In this document: in pieces, positions 19,183 through 29,799 of the stretch | How the letters are laid out: each line of letters begins with the position of its first letter | Position numbering within the stretch: position 1 is the stretch's first letter | Assembly: GCA_026125795.1 (NCBI GenBank) | Contig: JAHCKM010000002.1 | Location: 1,488,001-1,552,000, forward strand | Length of the DNA: 64,000 bases | Reading direction: 5' to 3' | From: Burkholderiaceae bacterium | GTDB lineage: Bacteria > Pseudomonadota > Gammaproteobacteria > Burkholderiales > Burkholderiaceae_C | Made by a program: the position numbers and the translations under genes | Notes under the pieces: model-generated | The model's database searches: none | What the model was told of the DNA's origin: nothing | The model's input: only the letters and a program-made list of their open reading frames with translations

Positions 19183-22041
19183 ATGATGCAGCAGTACAGG
19201 TCGAACTCGTACCTGTTCGGGGGCAATGCCCCTTATGTCGAGGAACTCTACGAGGCCTACCTCGACAACCCGGGCAGCGTGCCGGACAACTGGCGCACCT
19301 ACTTCGACAACCTGCAAAACGTGCCGTCGTCCGACGGCACGCTGAGCCGCGACGTGGCCCACGCACCGGTCGTGGAGTCCTTCGCGCAGCGTGCCAAGGC
19401 CAACGCGTTCGCGCTCAAGGCCAGCGCCAGCGAGCTGGCGGTGGCGCGCAAGCAGGTGCACGTGCAGTCGCTGATCGCGGCCTACCGTTCGCTCGGCGCG
19501 CGCTGGGCCGATCTCGATCCCCTCAAGCGCACCGAGCGCCCGCGCATCCCGGAGCTGGAGCCCGCCTTCTACGACCTGACTGAAAGTGACATGGACATCA
19601 CTTTCAGCGCCACCAACACCTACTTCACCAAGGCCGAGCAGCAGACGCTGCGCGAGATCCTGCAGGCGCTGCGCGAGACCTACTGCGGCACGATCGGCGC
19701 GGAGTTCATGCACTGCACCGAGCCCGCCGAGAAGCGCTGGTGGCAGGAACGGCTGGAGTCCATACGCAGCAAGGCGAGCTTCAGCAACGAGCAGAAGGTC
19801 GACATCCTCGACAAGCTCACCGCGGCCGAGGGTCTGGAGCGCTTCCTGCACACCAAGTACGTCGGCCAGAAGCGCTTCTCGCTCGAAGGCGGCGAGAGCT
19901 TCATCGCCAGCATGAACGAGCTGGTGCAGCGTGCCGGCGCCAAGGGCGTGCAGGAGATCGTGATCGGCATGGCGCACCGCGGGCGCCTCAACGTGCTGGT
20001 CAACACGCTGGGCAAGATGCCCAAGGACCTGTTCGCCGAGTTCGAGCACACCGCGCCCGAGCACCTGCCGGCCGGCGACGTCAAGTACCACCAGGGCTTC
20101 TCGAGCGACATCTCCACGCCGGGCGGCCCGGTGCACCTGAGCCTGGCGTTCAACCCGAGCCACCTCGAAATCGTCAACCCGGTGGTCGAAGGCTCGGTCA
20201 AGGCGCGCATGGACCGGCGGGGCGACAAGCTGGGCGATCAGGTGCTGCCGGTGCTGGTGCATGGCGACGCGGCGTTCGCCGGCCAGGGCGTGGTGATGGA
20301 AACGCTGGCGCTGGCACAGACGCGCGGCTATTACACCGGTGGCACGGTGCACATCGTCATCAACAACCAGATCGGCTTCACGACCAGCGACCCACGCGAC
20401 TCGCGCTCCACGCTGTACTGCTCCGACGTCGTCAAGATGATCGAAGCGCCGGTGCTGCACGTGAACGGCGACGATCCCGAAGCGGTGGTGCTGTGCACCC
20501 AGCTCGCGCTCGACTACCGCCAGCAGTTCAAGAAGGACGTGGTGGTCGACATCATCTGCTTCCGCAAGCTCGGCCACAACGAGCAGGACACGCCGAGCCT
20601 GACGCAGCCGCTGATGTACAAGAAGATCGCGGCGCACCCCGGCACACGCAAGCTCTACGGCGAGAGGCTGGTGGCGCAGAACATCCTGCCGGCCGACGGC
20701 CCCGACAAGATGGTCAAGGAGCTGCGCGCCGCGTTCGACGCTGGCAAGCACACGGTCGACCCGGTGCTGACCAACTTCAAGAGCAAGTACGCGGTCGACT
20801 GGGCGCCGTTCCTCGGCAAGAAGTGGACCGATTCGGCAGATACCGCACTGCCGCTGGCCGAGATCAAGCGCCTGGCCGAGCGCATCACCACCGTGCCGAG
20901 CAACTTCAAGGTCCATCCGCTGGTCGAGAAGGTGCTGGCCGACCGCGCCGCGATGGGCCGCGGCGAGATCAACGTCGACTGGGGCATGGGCGAGCACTTG
21001 GCCTATGCGTCGCTGGTGGCCAGCGGCTATGCCGTGCGCCTGTCGGGCGAAGACTGCGGCCGCGGCACCTTCACGCACCGTCATTCGGTGCTGCACGACC
21101 AGAACCGCGAGAAGTGGGACACCGGCACCTACACGCCCCTGGAGCACGTGGCGGACAACCAGGCGCCGTTCGTCGTGATCGACTCGATCCTGTCCGAGGA
21201 GGCGGTGCTCGGCTTCGAGTACGGCTATGCCAGCGCCGATCCCAACACGCTGGTGATCTGGGAGGCGCAGTTCGGCGACTTTGCCAACGGCGCCCAGGTG
21301 GTGATTGACCAGTTCATCGCCTCCGGCGAGGTCAAATGGGGCCGCGTCAACGGCCTGACACTGATGCTGCCGCATGGCTACGAGGGCCAGGGGCCCGAGC
21401 ACAGCTCGGCGCGGCTCGAGCGCTTCATGCAACTGGCGGCCGACCACAACATGCAGGTGGTGCAGCCGACCACGGCGAGCCAGATCTTCCACCTGCTGCG
21501 GCGGCAGATGGTGCGTCAGTTCCGCAAGCCGCTCGTCATCATGACGCCGAAGTCGCTGCTGCGTGCCAAGGACGCCACGTCGCCGTTGTCCGAGTTCACC
21601 AAGGGCGAGTTCAAGACGGTGATCGGCCCGGTGCGCGCCGAAGTCGAGGCCGACAAGGTCAAGCGCGTGATCGCCTGCTCGGGCAAGGTGGCCTACGACC
21701 TCATCAAGTACCGCGACCAGCGCAAGGCATGGGATGTGGCCGTTCTGCGCGTGGAGCAGCTCTATCCGTTCCCGCACAAGGCGTTCGCCGCCGAGATGAA
21801 GCGTTTTCCCAACGCCAGCGAGGTGGTGTGGTGCCAGGACGAGCCGCAGAATCAAGGTGCCTGGTTCTTCGTGCAGCACTACCTCCACGAGAACATGGGC
21901 GACGGACAGCGCCTGGGCTATGCCGGGCGCCCGGCATCGGCCTCACCCGCCGTTGGCTATGCGCACCTGCACCAGGAGCAGCAGAAGGCGCTGCTGGAGC
22001 AGGCGCTCGGCAAGCTCAAGGGCTTCGTTCTCACCAAGTGA
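19183..22041 (+). CDS. sucA: 2-oxoglutarate dehydrogenase E1 component
   Basis: Thiamine-diphosphate enzyme that decarboxylates 2-oxoglutarate in the TCA cycle and passes the succinyl group to SucB. 952 residues, the usual length. N-terminal E2-binding segment (SYLFGGNAPYVEELYEAYL), active-site loops GMAHRGRLNVLVNTLGK and HGDAAFAGQGVV, then VINNQIGFTT, and the C-terminal transketolase-like half with LPHGYEGQGPEHSSAR. Two ATG codons in tandem (19183 and 19186) follow a GGTGAG site. It heads the sucA-sucB-lpdA cluster; sucB starts 93 bp after its stop. Confidence 0.98.
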   Translation: MMQQYRSNSYLFGGNAPYVEELYEAYLDNPGSVPDNWRTYFDNLQNVPSSDGTLSRDVAHAPVVESFAQRAKANAFALKASASELAVARKQVHVQSLIAAYRSLGARWADLDPLKRTERPRIPELEPAFYDLTESDMDITFSATNTYFTKAEQQTLREILQALRETYCGTIGAEFMHCTEPAEKRWWQERLESIRSKASFSNEQKVDILDKLTAAEGLERFLHTKYVGQKRFSLEGGESFIASMNELVQRAGAKGVQEIVIGMAHRGRLNVLVNTLGKMPKDLFAEFEHTAPEHLPAGDVKYHQGFSSDISTPGGPVHLSLAFNPSHLEIVNPVVEGSVKARMDRRGDKLGDQVLPVLVHGDAAFAGQGVVMETLALAQTRGYYTGGTVHIVINNQIGFTTSDPRDSRSTLYCSDVVKMIEAPVLHVNGDDPEAVVLCTQLALDYRQQFKKDVVVDIICFRKLGHNEQDTPSLTQPLMYKKIAAHPGTRKLYGERLVAQNILPADGPDKMVKELRAAFDAGKHTVDPVLTNFKSKYAVDWAPFLGKKWTDSADTALPLAEIKRLAERITTVPSNFKVHPLVEKVLADRAAMGRGEINVDWGMGEHLAYASLVASGYAVRLSGEDCGRGTFTHRHSVLHDQNREKWDTGTYTPLEHVADNQAPFVVIDSILSEEAVLGFEYGYASADPNTLVIWEAQFGDFANGAQVVIDQFIASGEVKWGRVNGLTLMLPHGYEGQGPEHSSARLERFMQLAADHNMQVVQPTTASQIFHLLRRQMVRQFRKPLVIMTPKSLLRAKDATSPLSEFTKGEFKTVIGPVRAEVEADKVKRVIACSGKVAYDLIKYRDQRKAWDVAVLRVEQLYPFPHKAFAAEMKRFPNASEVVWCQDEPQNQGAWFFVQHYLHENMGDGQRLGYAGRPASASPAVGYAHLHQEQQKALLEQALGKLKGFVLTK

Positions 22042-22134
22042 ACGCCGCGGCTGCGGTGCCGTTCGTGCATCGCGCGTGCGTCCGGGCCCTCGGTGTCCGG
22101 GCATCGCGTGGTCCCGACCAACAAGAGAAAGTTC

Positions 22135-23394
22135 ATGGCAATCGTTGAAGTGAAGGTTCCGCAACTGTCGGAATCGGTGGCCGAGGCCACGCTGCTGCAG
22201 TGGAAGAAGAAGCCCGGCGATGCCGTGGCAATGGACGAGATCCTGATCGAGATCGAGACCGACAAGGTCGTGCTGGAGGTGCCGGCACCGGCCGACGGCG
22301 TGCTCGCCGAGCACGTGGTGCCCGATGGCGGCACCGTCACCAGCGACCAGCTGATCGCACGCATCGACACCGAAGCCAAGGCCGGCGCGACCGCACCGGC
22401 GGCCGCCGCCTCCGCACCGGCCGCGCCGTCTACCCCTGCGCCGGCGCCTGCTGCTGCCGGCGGCAGCAAGGCCGGTGTCGCGATGCCCGCCGCCGCCAAA
22501 CTGATGGCCGATCAGGGGATTGCGCCCGGTTCGGTCGAAGGCACGGGCAAGGACGGGCGCATCACCAAGGGCGACGTGCTCGCCGCCGCAACGCGGCCTG
22601 CGGCACCGGCCAAGGCGCCTGCGCCGGCGGCCGTGCCGGCGCCGGCGCCTGCATTGCCTGCCGTGGCCGCACCGGTCAGCATGAACCTCGGCGACCGGCC
22701 CGAACAGCGCGTACCGATGTCGCGCCTGCGCGCCCGGGTGGCCGAGCGCCTGCTGCAGTCGCAGGCGACCAATGCGATTCTCACCACCTTCAACGAGGTC
22801 AACATGGCCCCGCTGATGGAGATGCGCAAGCGCTTTCAGGAGAAGTTCGAGAAGGAGCACGGCGTCAAGCTGGGCTTCATGAGCTTCTTCGTCAAGGCAG
22901 CGGTCGCGGCGCTGAAGCGTTATCCCGTGGTCAACGCCAGCGTTGACGGCACCGACATCGTCTATCACGGCTACTTCGACATCGGCATTGCCGTGGGCTC
23001 GCCGCGCGGCCTGGTGGTGCCGATCTTGCGCAATGCCGACCAGATGAGCTTTGCCGACATCGAGAAGAAGATCGCCGAGTTCGGCGTCAAGGCGCGCGAC
23101 GGCAAGCTGGGCATCGAGGAGCTGACCGGGGGCACGTTCAGCATCAGCAACGGCGGCGTGTTCGGCTCGATGCTCTCCACGCCGATCATCAATCCGCCGC
23201 AGAGCGCGATTCTCGGCGTGCATGCCACCAAGGACCGCGCCGTGGTCGAGAACGGCCAGGTGGTCGTGCGGCCGGTCAACTACCTGGCGATGAGCTACGA
23301 CCACCGCATCATCGATGGGCGCGAGGCGGTGTTGAGCCTGGTCGCGATCAAGGAGGCGCTGGAGGATCCCGCGCGTCTGCTGTTCGACATCTGA
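22135..23394 (+). CDS. sucB: 2-oxoglutarate dehydrogenase E2, dihydrolipoyl succinyltransferase
   Basis: Core of the 2-oxoglutarate dehydrogenase complex, 419 residues. The N-terminal lipoyl domain carries Lys44 in [11 protein letters not shown], the lipoylation site. An Ala/Pro-rich linker leads to the E1/E3-binding domain (about 116-155, with [13 protein letters not shown]), a second Ala/Pro linker, and the acyltransferase domain with His390 and Asp394 in [10 protein letters not shown]. The start at [11 protein letters not shown] is the family norm; an upstream in-frame start 42 bp earlier is unlikely. A palindromic repeat lies between it and lpdA. Confidence 0.98.
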   Translation: MAIVEVKVPQLSESVAEATLLQWKKKPGDAVAMDEILIEIETDKVVLEVPAPADGVLAEHVVPDGGTVTSDQLIARIDTEAKAGATAPAAAASAPAAPSTPAPAPAAAGGSKAGVAMPAAAKLMADQGIAPGSVEGTGKDGRITKGDVLAAATRPAAPAKAPAPAAVPAPAPALPAVAAPVSMNLGDRPEQRVPMSRLRARVAERLLQSQATNAILTTFNEVNMAPLMEMRKRFQEKFEKEHGVKLGFMSFFVKAAVAALKRYPVVNASVDGTDIVYHGYFDIGIAVGSPRGLVVPILRNADQMSFADIEKKIAEFGVKARDGKLGIEELTGGTFSISNGGVFGSMLSTPIINPPQSAILGVHATKDRAVVENGQVVVRPVNYLAMSYDHRIIDGREAVLSLVAIKEALEDPARLLFDI

Positions 23395-23404
23395 GAATCC
23401 ACAT

Positions 23405-23477
23405 GCCCCCACACTCACTTCGTTCGCTGCCCCCCGAGGGGGCGCATCAGCCCCTCGGGGCGGCCCGTCGGGACTGA
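23405..23477. repeat. GC-rich palindromic intergenic repeat, copy 1 (sucB-lpdA)
   Basis: Begins with a CCCCCA-x-CTCxCTTCGxTCGCTG block, then two hairpins: GCCCCC-CGA-GGGGGC and GCCCC-TC-GGGGC. The same block appears in the lpdA-zapE and hflK-hflC gaps. It fills nearly the whole gap between two cotranscribed genes and has no coding capacity that I can support. Confidence 0.7.
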
Positions 23478-23482
23478 CCGCA

Positions 23483-24910
<1,428 letters not shown>

Positions 24911-24918
24911 AAGTTGGT

Positions 24919-24993
24919 AGCCCCCACGCTCGCTTCGCTCGCTGCCCCCCCAGGGGGCGCTCAGTCGGCTCGGGAGCGGCCCAGCGCCGACTG
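24919..24993. repeat. GC-rich palindromic intergenic repeat, copy 2 (lpdA-zapE)
   Basis: Same opening as copy 1 (CCCCCACGCTCGCTTCGCTC), then hairpin GCCCCC-CCA-GGGGGC, then a hairpin with arms CAGTCGGC (24962-24969) and GCCGACTG (24986-24993). The zapE ATG begins 3 nt after the last arm. The same two arms recur in the ndk-rlmN gap. Confidence 0.75.
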
Positions 24994-24995
24994 AG

Positions 24996-26093
24996 ATGGG
25001 GGTTCGCGAGCTCTATGAACGCACGCTCGCCGAACGCGGCTACGCGAGCGATCCGGCGCAACTGCGCGCCATTGATGCGCTGGAGCGTTGCGAGAACGAA
25101 TGGGCCGACTACAAGGCACGGCGCAGCAACGCGGTGACCAAGCTGCTGGTGCGCCCGCCGATCCCGCGCGGCGTCTACATGCACGGCGGCGTCGGTCGCG
25201 GCAAGAGCTTCCTGATGGACTGCTTCTTCCAGGCCGTGCCGCTGACGCGCAAGACGCGGCTGCACTTCCATGAGTTCATGCGCGAGGTGCACCGCGAGCT
25301 GCAGGATTTGAAGGGCACGCCCGATCCGCTGCAGGAGCTTGGGCGGCAGATCGCGCGGCGCCACAGGCTGATCTGCTTCGACGAGTTCCACGTCGCCGAC
25401 GTCACCGATGCGATGATACTGCACCGGCTGCTCGAATCGATGTTCGCCAACCGGGTGTCGATCGTGACGACGTCGAACTTCCATCCCGACGCGCTGTATC
25501 CCAACGGTTTGCACCGCGATCGCATCCTGCAGGCGATCGAGCTGCTGAAGGACAAGCTCGAAGTGATCGACGTCGACAACGGCACCGACTACCGGCGTGT
25601 GACCCTGCAGGCGCTGTCGATGTACCACCATCCTTTGGGCCCGGATGCCGACGCGGCGATGCAAAGCGCGTTCGAGCGGCTGGCCGAGGCGCGCGACGAA
25701 GATCCGGTGCTGCGCATCGAGCAGCGCGAGCTGCGCGCCCGGCGGCGTGCCGGCGGCGTGGTGTGGTTCGATTTCCGCACGTTGTGCGGCGGCCCCCGCT
25801 CGCAGAACGACTACCTGGAGCTGGCGCAGCAGTTCCACACCGTGCTGCTGTCCGACGTGCCGCAGATGCCGCCGCGCCTGGCCAGCGAGGCGCGCCGTTT
25901 CACGTTGCTGGTCGACGTCTTGTACGACCGGCGCGTCAAGCTCATCATGTCGGCTGTCGTGCCGCCTGAGGCGTTGTACGAAGGCGGTCCGCTCGCGCAC
26001 GAGTTTCCGCGCACAGTATCGCGGCTGCTGGAGATGCAGTCGCCGGCTTACCTGGCGCTGCAGCGGCGCACCGTCGAGACGTCGATCACATGA
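24996..26093 (+). CDS. zapE: Cell division protein ZapE (AFG1-like ATPase)
   Basis: 365 residues, the usual length for the AFG1/LACE1 P-loop ATPase family; the E. coli member acts at the division ring under stress. Walker A is GGVGRGKS (64-71); Walker B is LICFDEFHVADVTDA; the DALYPNGLHRDRILQAIELLKD block is a family hallmark. The ATG abuts the 3' arm of a repeat hairpin, so ribosome access may depend on that fold. It follows sucA-sucB-lpdA in the same direction and overlaps the next gene by 4 bp. Confidence 0.95.
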   Translation: MGVRELYERTLAERGYASDPAQLRAIDALERCENEWADYKARRSNAVTKLLVRPPIPRGVYMHGGVGRGKSFLMDCFFQAVPLTRKTRLHFHEFMREVHRELQDLKGTPDPLQELGRQIARRHRLICFDEFHVADVTDAMILHRLLESMFANRVSIVTTSNFHPDALYPNGLHRDRILQAIELLKDKLEVIDVDNGTDYRRVTLQALSMYHHPLGPDADAAMQSAFERLAEARDEDPVLRIEQRELRARRRAGGVVWFDFRTLCGGPRSQNDYLELAQQFHTVLLSDVPQMPPRLASEARRFTLLVDVLYDRRVKLIMSAVVPPEALYEGGPLAHEFPRTVSRLLEMQSPAYLALQRRTVETSIT

Positions 26094-26698
26094 GCCCCCG
26101 TTTCAATGCCTTGCTTGTTGGCTGCGCGCTCGGCCTCGCGCTGCCTGCCGGGAGCGCCGATGCGCCGGCCGACGAGGCGCCGCGGCGCGAGCGCCTTGCG
26201 GCGGAACGCGCGGCCGCGCAGGCGCGCTACGACGCGGCGGTGCGCGAGTGCCAGAAGGCGTTCGCGGTCACCGGCTGCATCAACGAGGCCAAATCCGAGC
26301 GTCGCGGCACGCTCGACCGCATCGCGCGCGAAGAAGCGTCGCTCGACGACGCCCAGCGCCGTCGCCGCGCTGAAGAGAGGCGCCAGCGTATCGCGCAGAA
26401 GCAGCAGGCCGCTGCGGCCCGTGCTGCCGCGTCGGCGCCCGACATGCGGCTGCGCGAGCCGCGCGAGATCGCACCGGTGGCCGGCGCGCAGCGGCCCTCG
26501 CGCCGCGCCGAACCGCGCACGCCGCAAGAAGAGGCGGCCGAGGCGGCCGCCGCCAGGCAGCGCGCCGAGAGGGCGCGGCTCAGGCGCGAACGCGCCGCCG
26601 CGCACGAAGAAGCAGTGCGCCGCCGCAATCAGCAGGAACGCGAAGACGGCAAGGTGCCCGCTGCACCGTTGCCGGTGCCGAAGGCCTCGGCGCCTTAG
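26090..26698 (+). CDS. Hypothetical secreted protein, Arg/Glu/Ala-rich coiled coil
   Basis: 202 residues; not recognised as a named family. A short N-terminal hydrophobic stretch (LLVGCALGLALPAGSADA) looks like a signal peptide and has a Cys at residue 12 without a clean lipobox. The rest is highly charged and alpha-helical, with AERAAAQ and RRRAEERR heptad-like patterns; an ECQKAF...GCINEAKSERR stretch holds two cysteines that could form a disulfide. Start and stop overlap neighbours by 4 bp: zapE upstream (coupled) and the PP2C gene downstream (convergent). Burkholderiales have similar short periplasmic proteins, but I cannot assign a role. Confidence 0.7.
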   Translation: MSPRFNALLVGCALGLALPAGSADAPADEAPRRERLAAERAAAQARYDAAVRECQKAFAVTGCINEAKSERRGTLDRIAREEASLDDAQRRRRAEERRQRIAQKQQAAAARAAASAPDMRLREPREIAPVAGAQRPSRRAEPRTPQEEAAEAAAARQRAERARLRRERAAAHEEAVRRRNQQEREDGKVPAAPLPVPKASAP

Positions 26699-27462
26699 CT
26701 CAGGGGATCAATGCGGACCAGCGCCAGCGACAGGTTGTCGCCGGCGCCGCGTGCGCGCTGGCGAGCCTTGCTGACCAGCATCTCGCTGGCTTCGCGCGGC
26801 GGCAGTGCATGCACGATGGCGCCCAGCTCCTTGGGGCTGAAGTAGTGCCACAAGCCGTCGCTGCAGGCGAGCATCGTGTCGCCCACGGCGAGCTTGTCGA
26901 CGCGCGCGGTGGCCAGCGGCGGGTCGTTCTGCGTGCCCAGGCACCCGGTCAGCAGGTTGCCTTGCGGATGGGTGTTGGCCTGCTCCTCGGTGATCTTGCC
27001 TTCGCTGATCAGCCGTTGCACGTACGAGTGGTCGGTGGTGCGGGTGATCATCTCGGAGCCGCGAAAGTGGTACACGCGTGAATCGCCGGCGTGCACGTAG
27101 TCGCACTCGCGCTCGGGTCCGATCAGGTACGCCGCGATCGTGCTGTGCGGCTCTTCTTCGGCAGTGATGGCGGTGAGCTTGATCATCAGGTGCGACTCCA
27201 TGACGATCTGCTTGAGCATCTCGGCAGGGTCGTCCTTGGCGGGCGCGTAGCGCTCGAAGATCTGCTTGGCCGTGAGGACCACCTGGTCGGCCGCCTTGCG
27301 CCCGCCGCTCTTGCCGCCCATCCCGTCGGCCAGCAGTGCCAGCGCACAGCCGGGCACCCGCGGGTGCGCCATGATCTCGACTTGGTCTTGCTGGTAGGCG
27401 CGGTCGCCCTTGTGGATGCCGGTGGCGGCAACGAGGCGGTAGCCCTTGGGGGCGCGTGGCAT
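26695..27462 (-). CDS. PP2C-family serine/threonine protein phosphatase
   Basis: 255 residues covering a complete PPM-type phosphatase. Metal-binding motifs appear in order: GDRAYQQDQVEI, ALLADGMGGKSGG, VHAGDSRVYHFRG, CSDGLWHYFSP and GAGDNLSLALVRI. No membrane segment is seen. It probably dephosphorylates Ser/Thr residues and opposes a Hanks-type kinase encoded elsewhere; no kinase is adjacent. It converges with the coiled-coil gene (4-bp overlap). A TATAGT hexamer ends only 5 nt before its ATG. Confidence 0.92.
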   Translation of the reverse strand: MPRAPKGYRLVAATGIHKGDRAYQQDQVEIMAHPRVPGCALALLADGMGGKSGGRKAADQVVLTAKQIFERYAPAKDDPAEMLKQIVMESHLMIKLTAITAEEEPHSTIAAYLIGPERECDYVHAGDSRVYHFRGSEMITRTTDHSYVQRLISEGKITEEQANTHPQGNLLTGCLGTQNDPPLATARVDKLAVGDTMLACSDGLWHYFSPKELGAIVHALPPREASEMLVSKARQRARGAGDNLSLALVRIDPLS

Positions 27463-27467
27463 GGCCC

Positions 27468-27473
27468 ACTATA
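27468..27473 (-). promoter_or_regulatory. Possible -10 box directly before the PP2C start
   Basis: TATAGT on the minus strand ends 5 nt before the ATG at 27462. If used, transcription would start at or next to the start codon and give a leaderless mRNA. No -35 hexamer is evident. Confidence 0.35.
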
Positions 27474-27558
27474 AGCTCGCAGCCCCGTGGCGCGGGCGTG
27501 CAATGTGCGCGTCCCATGGACGAAAGTCGCGGCCCGAGGCACATTGCATGCCGTGAAA

Positions 27559-27762
27559 ATGGACGACAACCTGCATTCGCCGCAACGCCGATTGATCGAG
27601 CTGCGCATCGAACATGCCGACCTCGATAGCCTGATCGACACCATGGCCGTGGCCTCGCCGATCGACGAGCTGGTGATGCGGCGGCTGAAGAAGCGGCGGT
27701 TGTTGTTGCGCGACCAGATCGTGCGCCTCGAAGCCGAGCTCGATCCGCCGGAACCCGCGTGA
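27559..27762 (+). CDS. DUF465 / YdcH-family small protein
   Basis: 67 residues from MDDNLHSP. The pattern of a short helical hairpin, with RLIELRIEHADLDSLID and then DELVMRRLKKRRLLLRDQI, is typical of DUF465 (YdcH-like), a widespread family of unknown function. I chose the ATG at 27559 rather than the GTG 72 bp upstream because DUF465 proteins are about 70 residues long and begin just before this block. It overlaps the helicase gene by 4 bp (its TGA within GTGA). Confidence 0.8.
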   Translation: MDDNLHSPQRRLIELRIEHADLDSLIDTMAVASPIDELVMRRLKKRRLLLRDQIVRLEAELDPPEPA

Positions 27763-29774
27763 TCGAACCCGAGTTGAAGGAGCCGTTGGGCGCTGCCCAG
27801 GGTGCCAGTGCCCTCGAGCGCGCCACCGCCGATGCTTTGTCGGGCCACGGGCCGTTGGCCGAAAGTGATGCCGCCTTCATCGAGCGGACCGCGCAGCAGG
27901 CCATGGCCGAGGCCGTGGCGCAGGCGATCGATCGCCGCGAGCCGCTGGTGGCCGAGGCCGGAACCGGCGTCGGCAAGACCTTTGCCTACCTTGTGCCGCT
28001 GCTGCTGTCGGGCCGCCGTGCGCTGGTGAGCACCGCCACCAAGGCGCTGCAAGACCAGCTGTTCCTGCGCGACCTGCCGCGTCTCTTGCGCTCGCTCAGG
28101 CTGCCGGCGCGCCTCGCGTTGCTGAAGGGGCGCGCCAGCTATCTCTGCCTGCACCGGCTGAAAGCTGCGCGCGACAGCGCCACGCTGCCCGATCGCTTTG
28201 CGGTGCGGGCGCTGGCTCGCGTCGAACAATGGGCCACCTCCACGCGCACGGGCGATCTGGCCGAACTGGAAGGGCTCGACGAGCGTTCGCCCGTGATCCC
28301 GCTGGTCACTTCGACGCGCGAGAACTGCCTGGGCACTGACTGCCCGTCGTACCGCGATTGCCATGTAATGCACGCGAGGCGTGATGCGATGGCGGCCGAC
28401 CTGGTGGTGGTGAACCACCACCTGTTCTTCGCCGACCTCGCGCTGCGAGACACCGGCGTGGCTGAGTTGCTGCCGACGGTCGATGCTGCGGTGTTCGACG
28501 AGGCGCATCAGCTCGTCGAGTCCGGCGTGCAGTTCCTCGGTGTGCAGCTCGGTACCAGCCAGCTGATCGACTTTGCGCGCGATCTGCTCGGCGTGGGCCT
28601 CACGCAGGCGCGCGGCCTGCGGCCATGGCCCGAACTGGCGGCCGCCTGCGAACACGCGGCGCGCGACCTGCGCCTGGCCTGCGCGGGGTCGCTGCGCGAC
28701 GTGCGCGGCATGGTCAAGCTGGCATGGGATGAACGCGCGTCGGCGCCGTCCTTCCAGCCGGCGCTGCAGGCCTTGGACAGGGCGCTGCGGCGCGTGGTCG
28801 ACGCGCTGGCCGATCTGCTGCCCGCGGCTCCCGACTTCGGCCGCCTGTCGCAGCGGGCCACCGAGCTGTCGCAGCGCGCCGCATCGTTTGCCGCGCCGTG
28901 CGCGGACACGCAGGTGCGCTGGATCGACGTGGGTCCGCGCGACGCCCGCCTGGTGCAATCGCCGCTCGACATCCGCGACCTGCTGGCCGAGCAGCGGGCC
29001 AGCGCGGCGCGTGCCTGGATCTTCACGTCGGCCACGCTCGGCGACGATGCCAACCTGAGCTGGTTCAGCGAAGCAGCGGCGCTGGAGGATGCACGCAAAG
29101 TGCGCGTCGAAAGCCCGTTCGACTATCGCCAGCATGCGCGCGTGTGGGTGCCGGCGGGCCTGCCCAAGCCGAATGACCCGCGCCATCCGCAGGCCGTGGG
29201 CGAACTGGCAGCGCGCCTGGCCGGGCACCTGCATGGGCGCACCTTCGTCCTGACCACCACGTTGCGCGTGCTCGAGCCGATCGCGCAGGGCCTGCGAGCC
29301 GCTGCTGATCGCGACGGCCTGCGGCTCGACGTGCTCGTGCAGGGCACGCAGCCGCGGCGCGCGCTGCTGCAGCGCTTCTTGTCCGGCCCGGGGCACGTGC
29401 TGGTGGGGTCGCAGAGCTTCTGGGAGGGCATCGACGTCCCGGGTGATGCGCTGCAGTGCGTGCTGATCGACAAGCTGCCGTTTCCGCCGCCCAACGATCC
29501 GCTGGTGCAGGCGCGATCGCGCGCGCTGCAGTCGCGTGGCCGCGATCCGTTCAACGACTATTTCGTGGCGGAAGCGGCGGTGTCGTTGAAGCAGGGCGCC
29601 GGGCGCCTGATCCGCCACGAGGACGACCGTGGCCTGCTGGTGATTGGTGACGTGCGCATGCGTCAGATGGGCTACGGCAAGCGCCTGCTGCGAGCGTTGC
29701 CGCCGATGACGCCCGTCGCCGACGAGGCGCAGGCGCTGGCGTGGCTCGACGAGCTCGCGGCCGCGCACCAGTGA
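27759..29774 (+). CDS. ATP-dependent DNA helicase, DinG/YoaA (XPD-like) family
   Basis: 671 residues. Superfamily 2 helicase with Walker A EAGTGVGKT (66-74), a DEAH box in AVFDEAHQLVE, and the C-terminal motifs FTSATLG and QSFWEGIDVPG plus QGAGRLIR. Four cysteines, in SYLCLHRL, NCLGTDCPSY and YRDCHVM, sit where the XPD/DinG [4Fe-4S] cluster lies, so it should be an iron-sulfur helicase for damaged or structured DNA. The length fits YoaA better than DinG. GTG start, coupled to the DUF465 gene upstream; it converges on bamD. Confidence 0.93.
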   Translation: MIEPELKEPLGAAQGASALERATADALSGHGPLAESDAAFIERTAQQAMAEAVAQAIDRREPLVAEAGTGVGKTFAYLVPLLLSGRRALVSTATKALQDQLFLRDLPRLLRSLRLPARLALLKGRASYLCLHRLKAARDSATLPDRFAVRALARVEQWATSTRTGDLAELEGLDERSPVIPLVTSTRENCLGTDCPSYRDCHVMHARRDAMAADLVVVNHHLFFADLALRDTGVAELLPTVDAAVFDEAHQLVESGVQFLGVQLGTSQLIDFARDLLGVGLTQARGLRPWPELAAACEHAARDLRLACAGSLRDVRGMVKLAWDERASAPSFQPALQALDRALRRVVDALADLLPAAPDFGRLSQRATELSQRAASFAAPCADTQVRWIDVGPRDARLVQSPLDIRDLLAEQRASAARAWIFTSATLGDDANLSWFSEAAALEDARKVRVESPFDYRQHARVWVPAGLPKPNDPRHPQAVGELAARLAGHLHGRTFVLTTTLRVLEPIAQGLRAAADRDGLRLDVLVQGTQPRRALLQRFLSGPGHVLVGSQSFWEGIDVPGDALQCVLIDKLPFPPPNDPLVQARSRALQSRGRDPFNDYFVAEAAVSLKQGAGRLIRHEDDRGLLVIGDVRMRQMGYGKRLLRALPPMTPVADEAQALAWLDELAAAHQ

Positions 29775-29799
29775 AGAATCGAGCAGCGATTCATGATCG

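Noticed and set aside
19021-21888. A 955-codon open frame antisense to sucA
   Set aside because: High-GC genes with strong third-position bias leave long open frames on the other strand. Its translation is His/Arg/Leu/Asp-rich shadow sequence with no recognisable domain, while sucA matches its family over the full length.
27487-27558. GTG start 72 bp upstream for the DUF465 protein
   Set aside because: It would add 24 residues without similarity to the family's usual short N-terminus.
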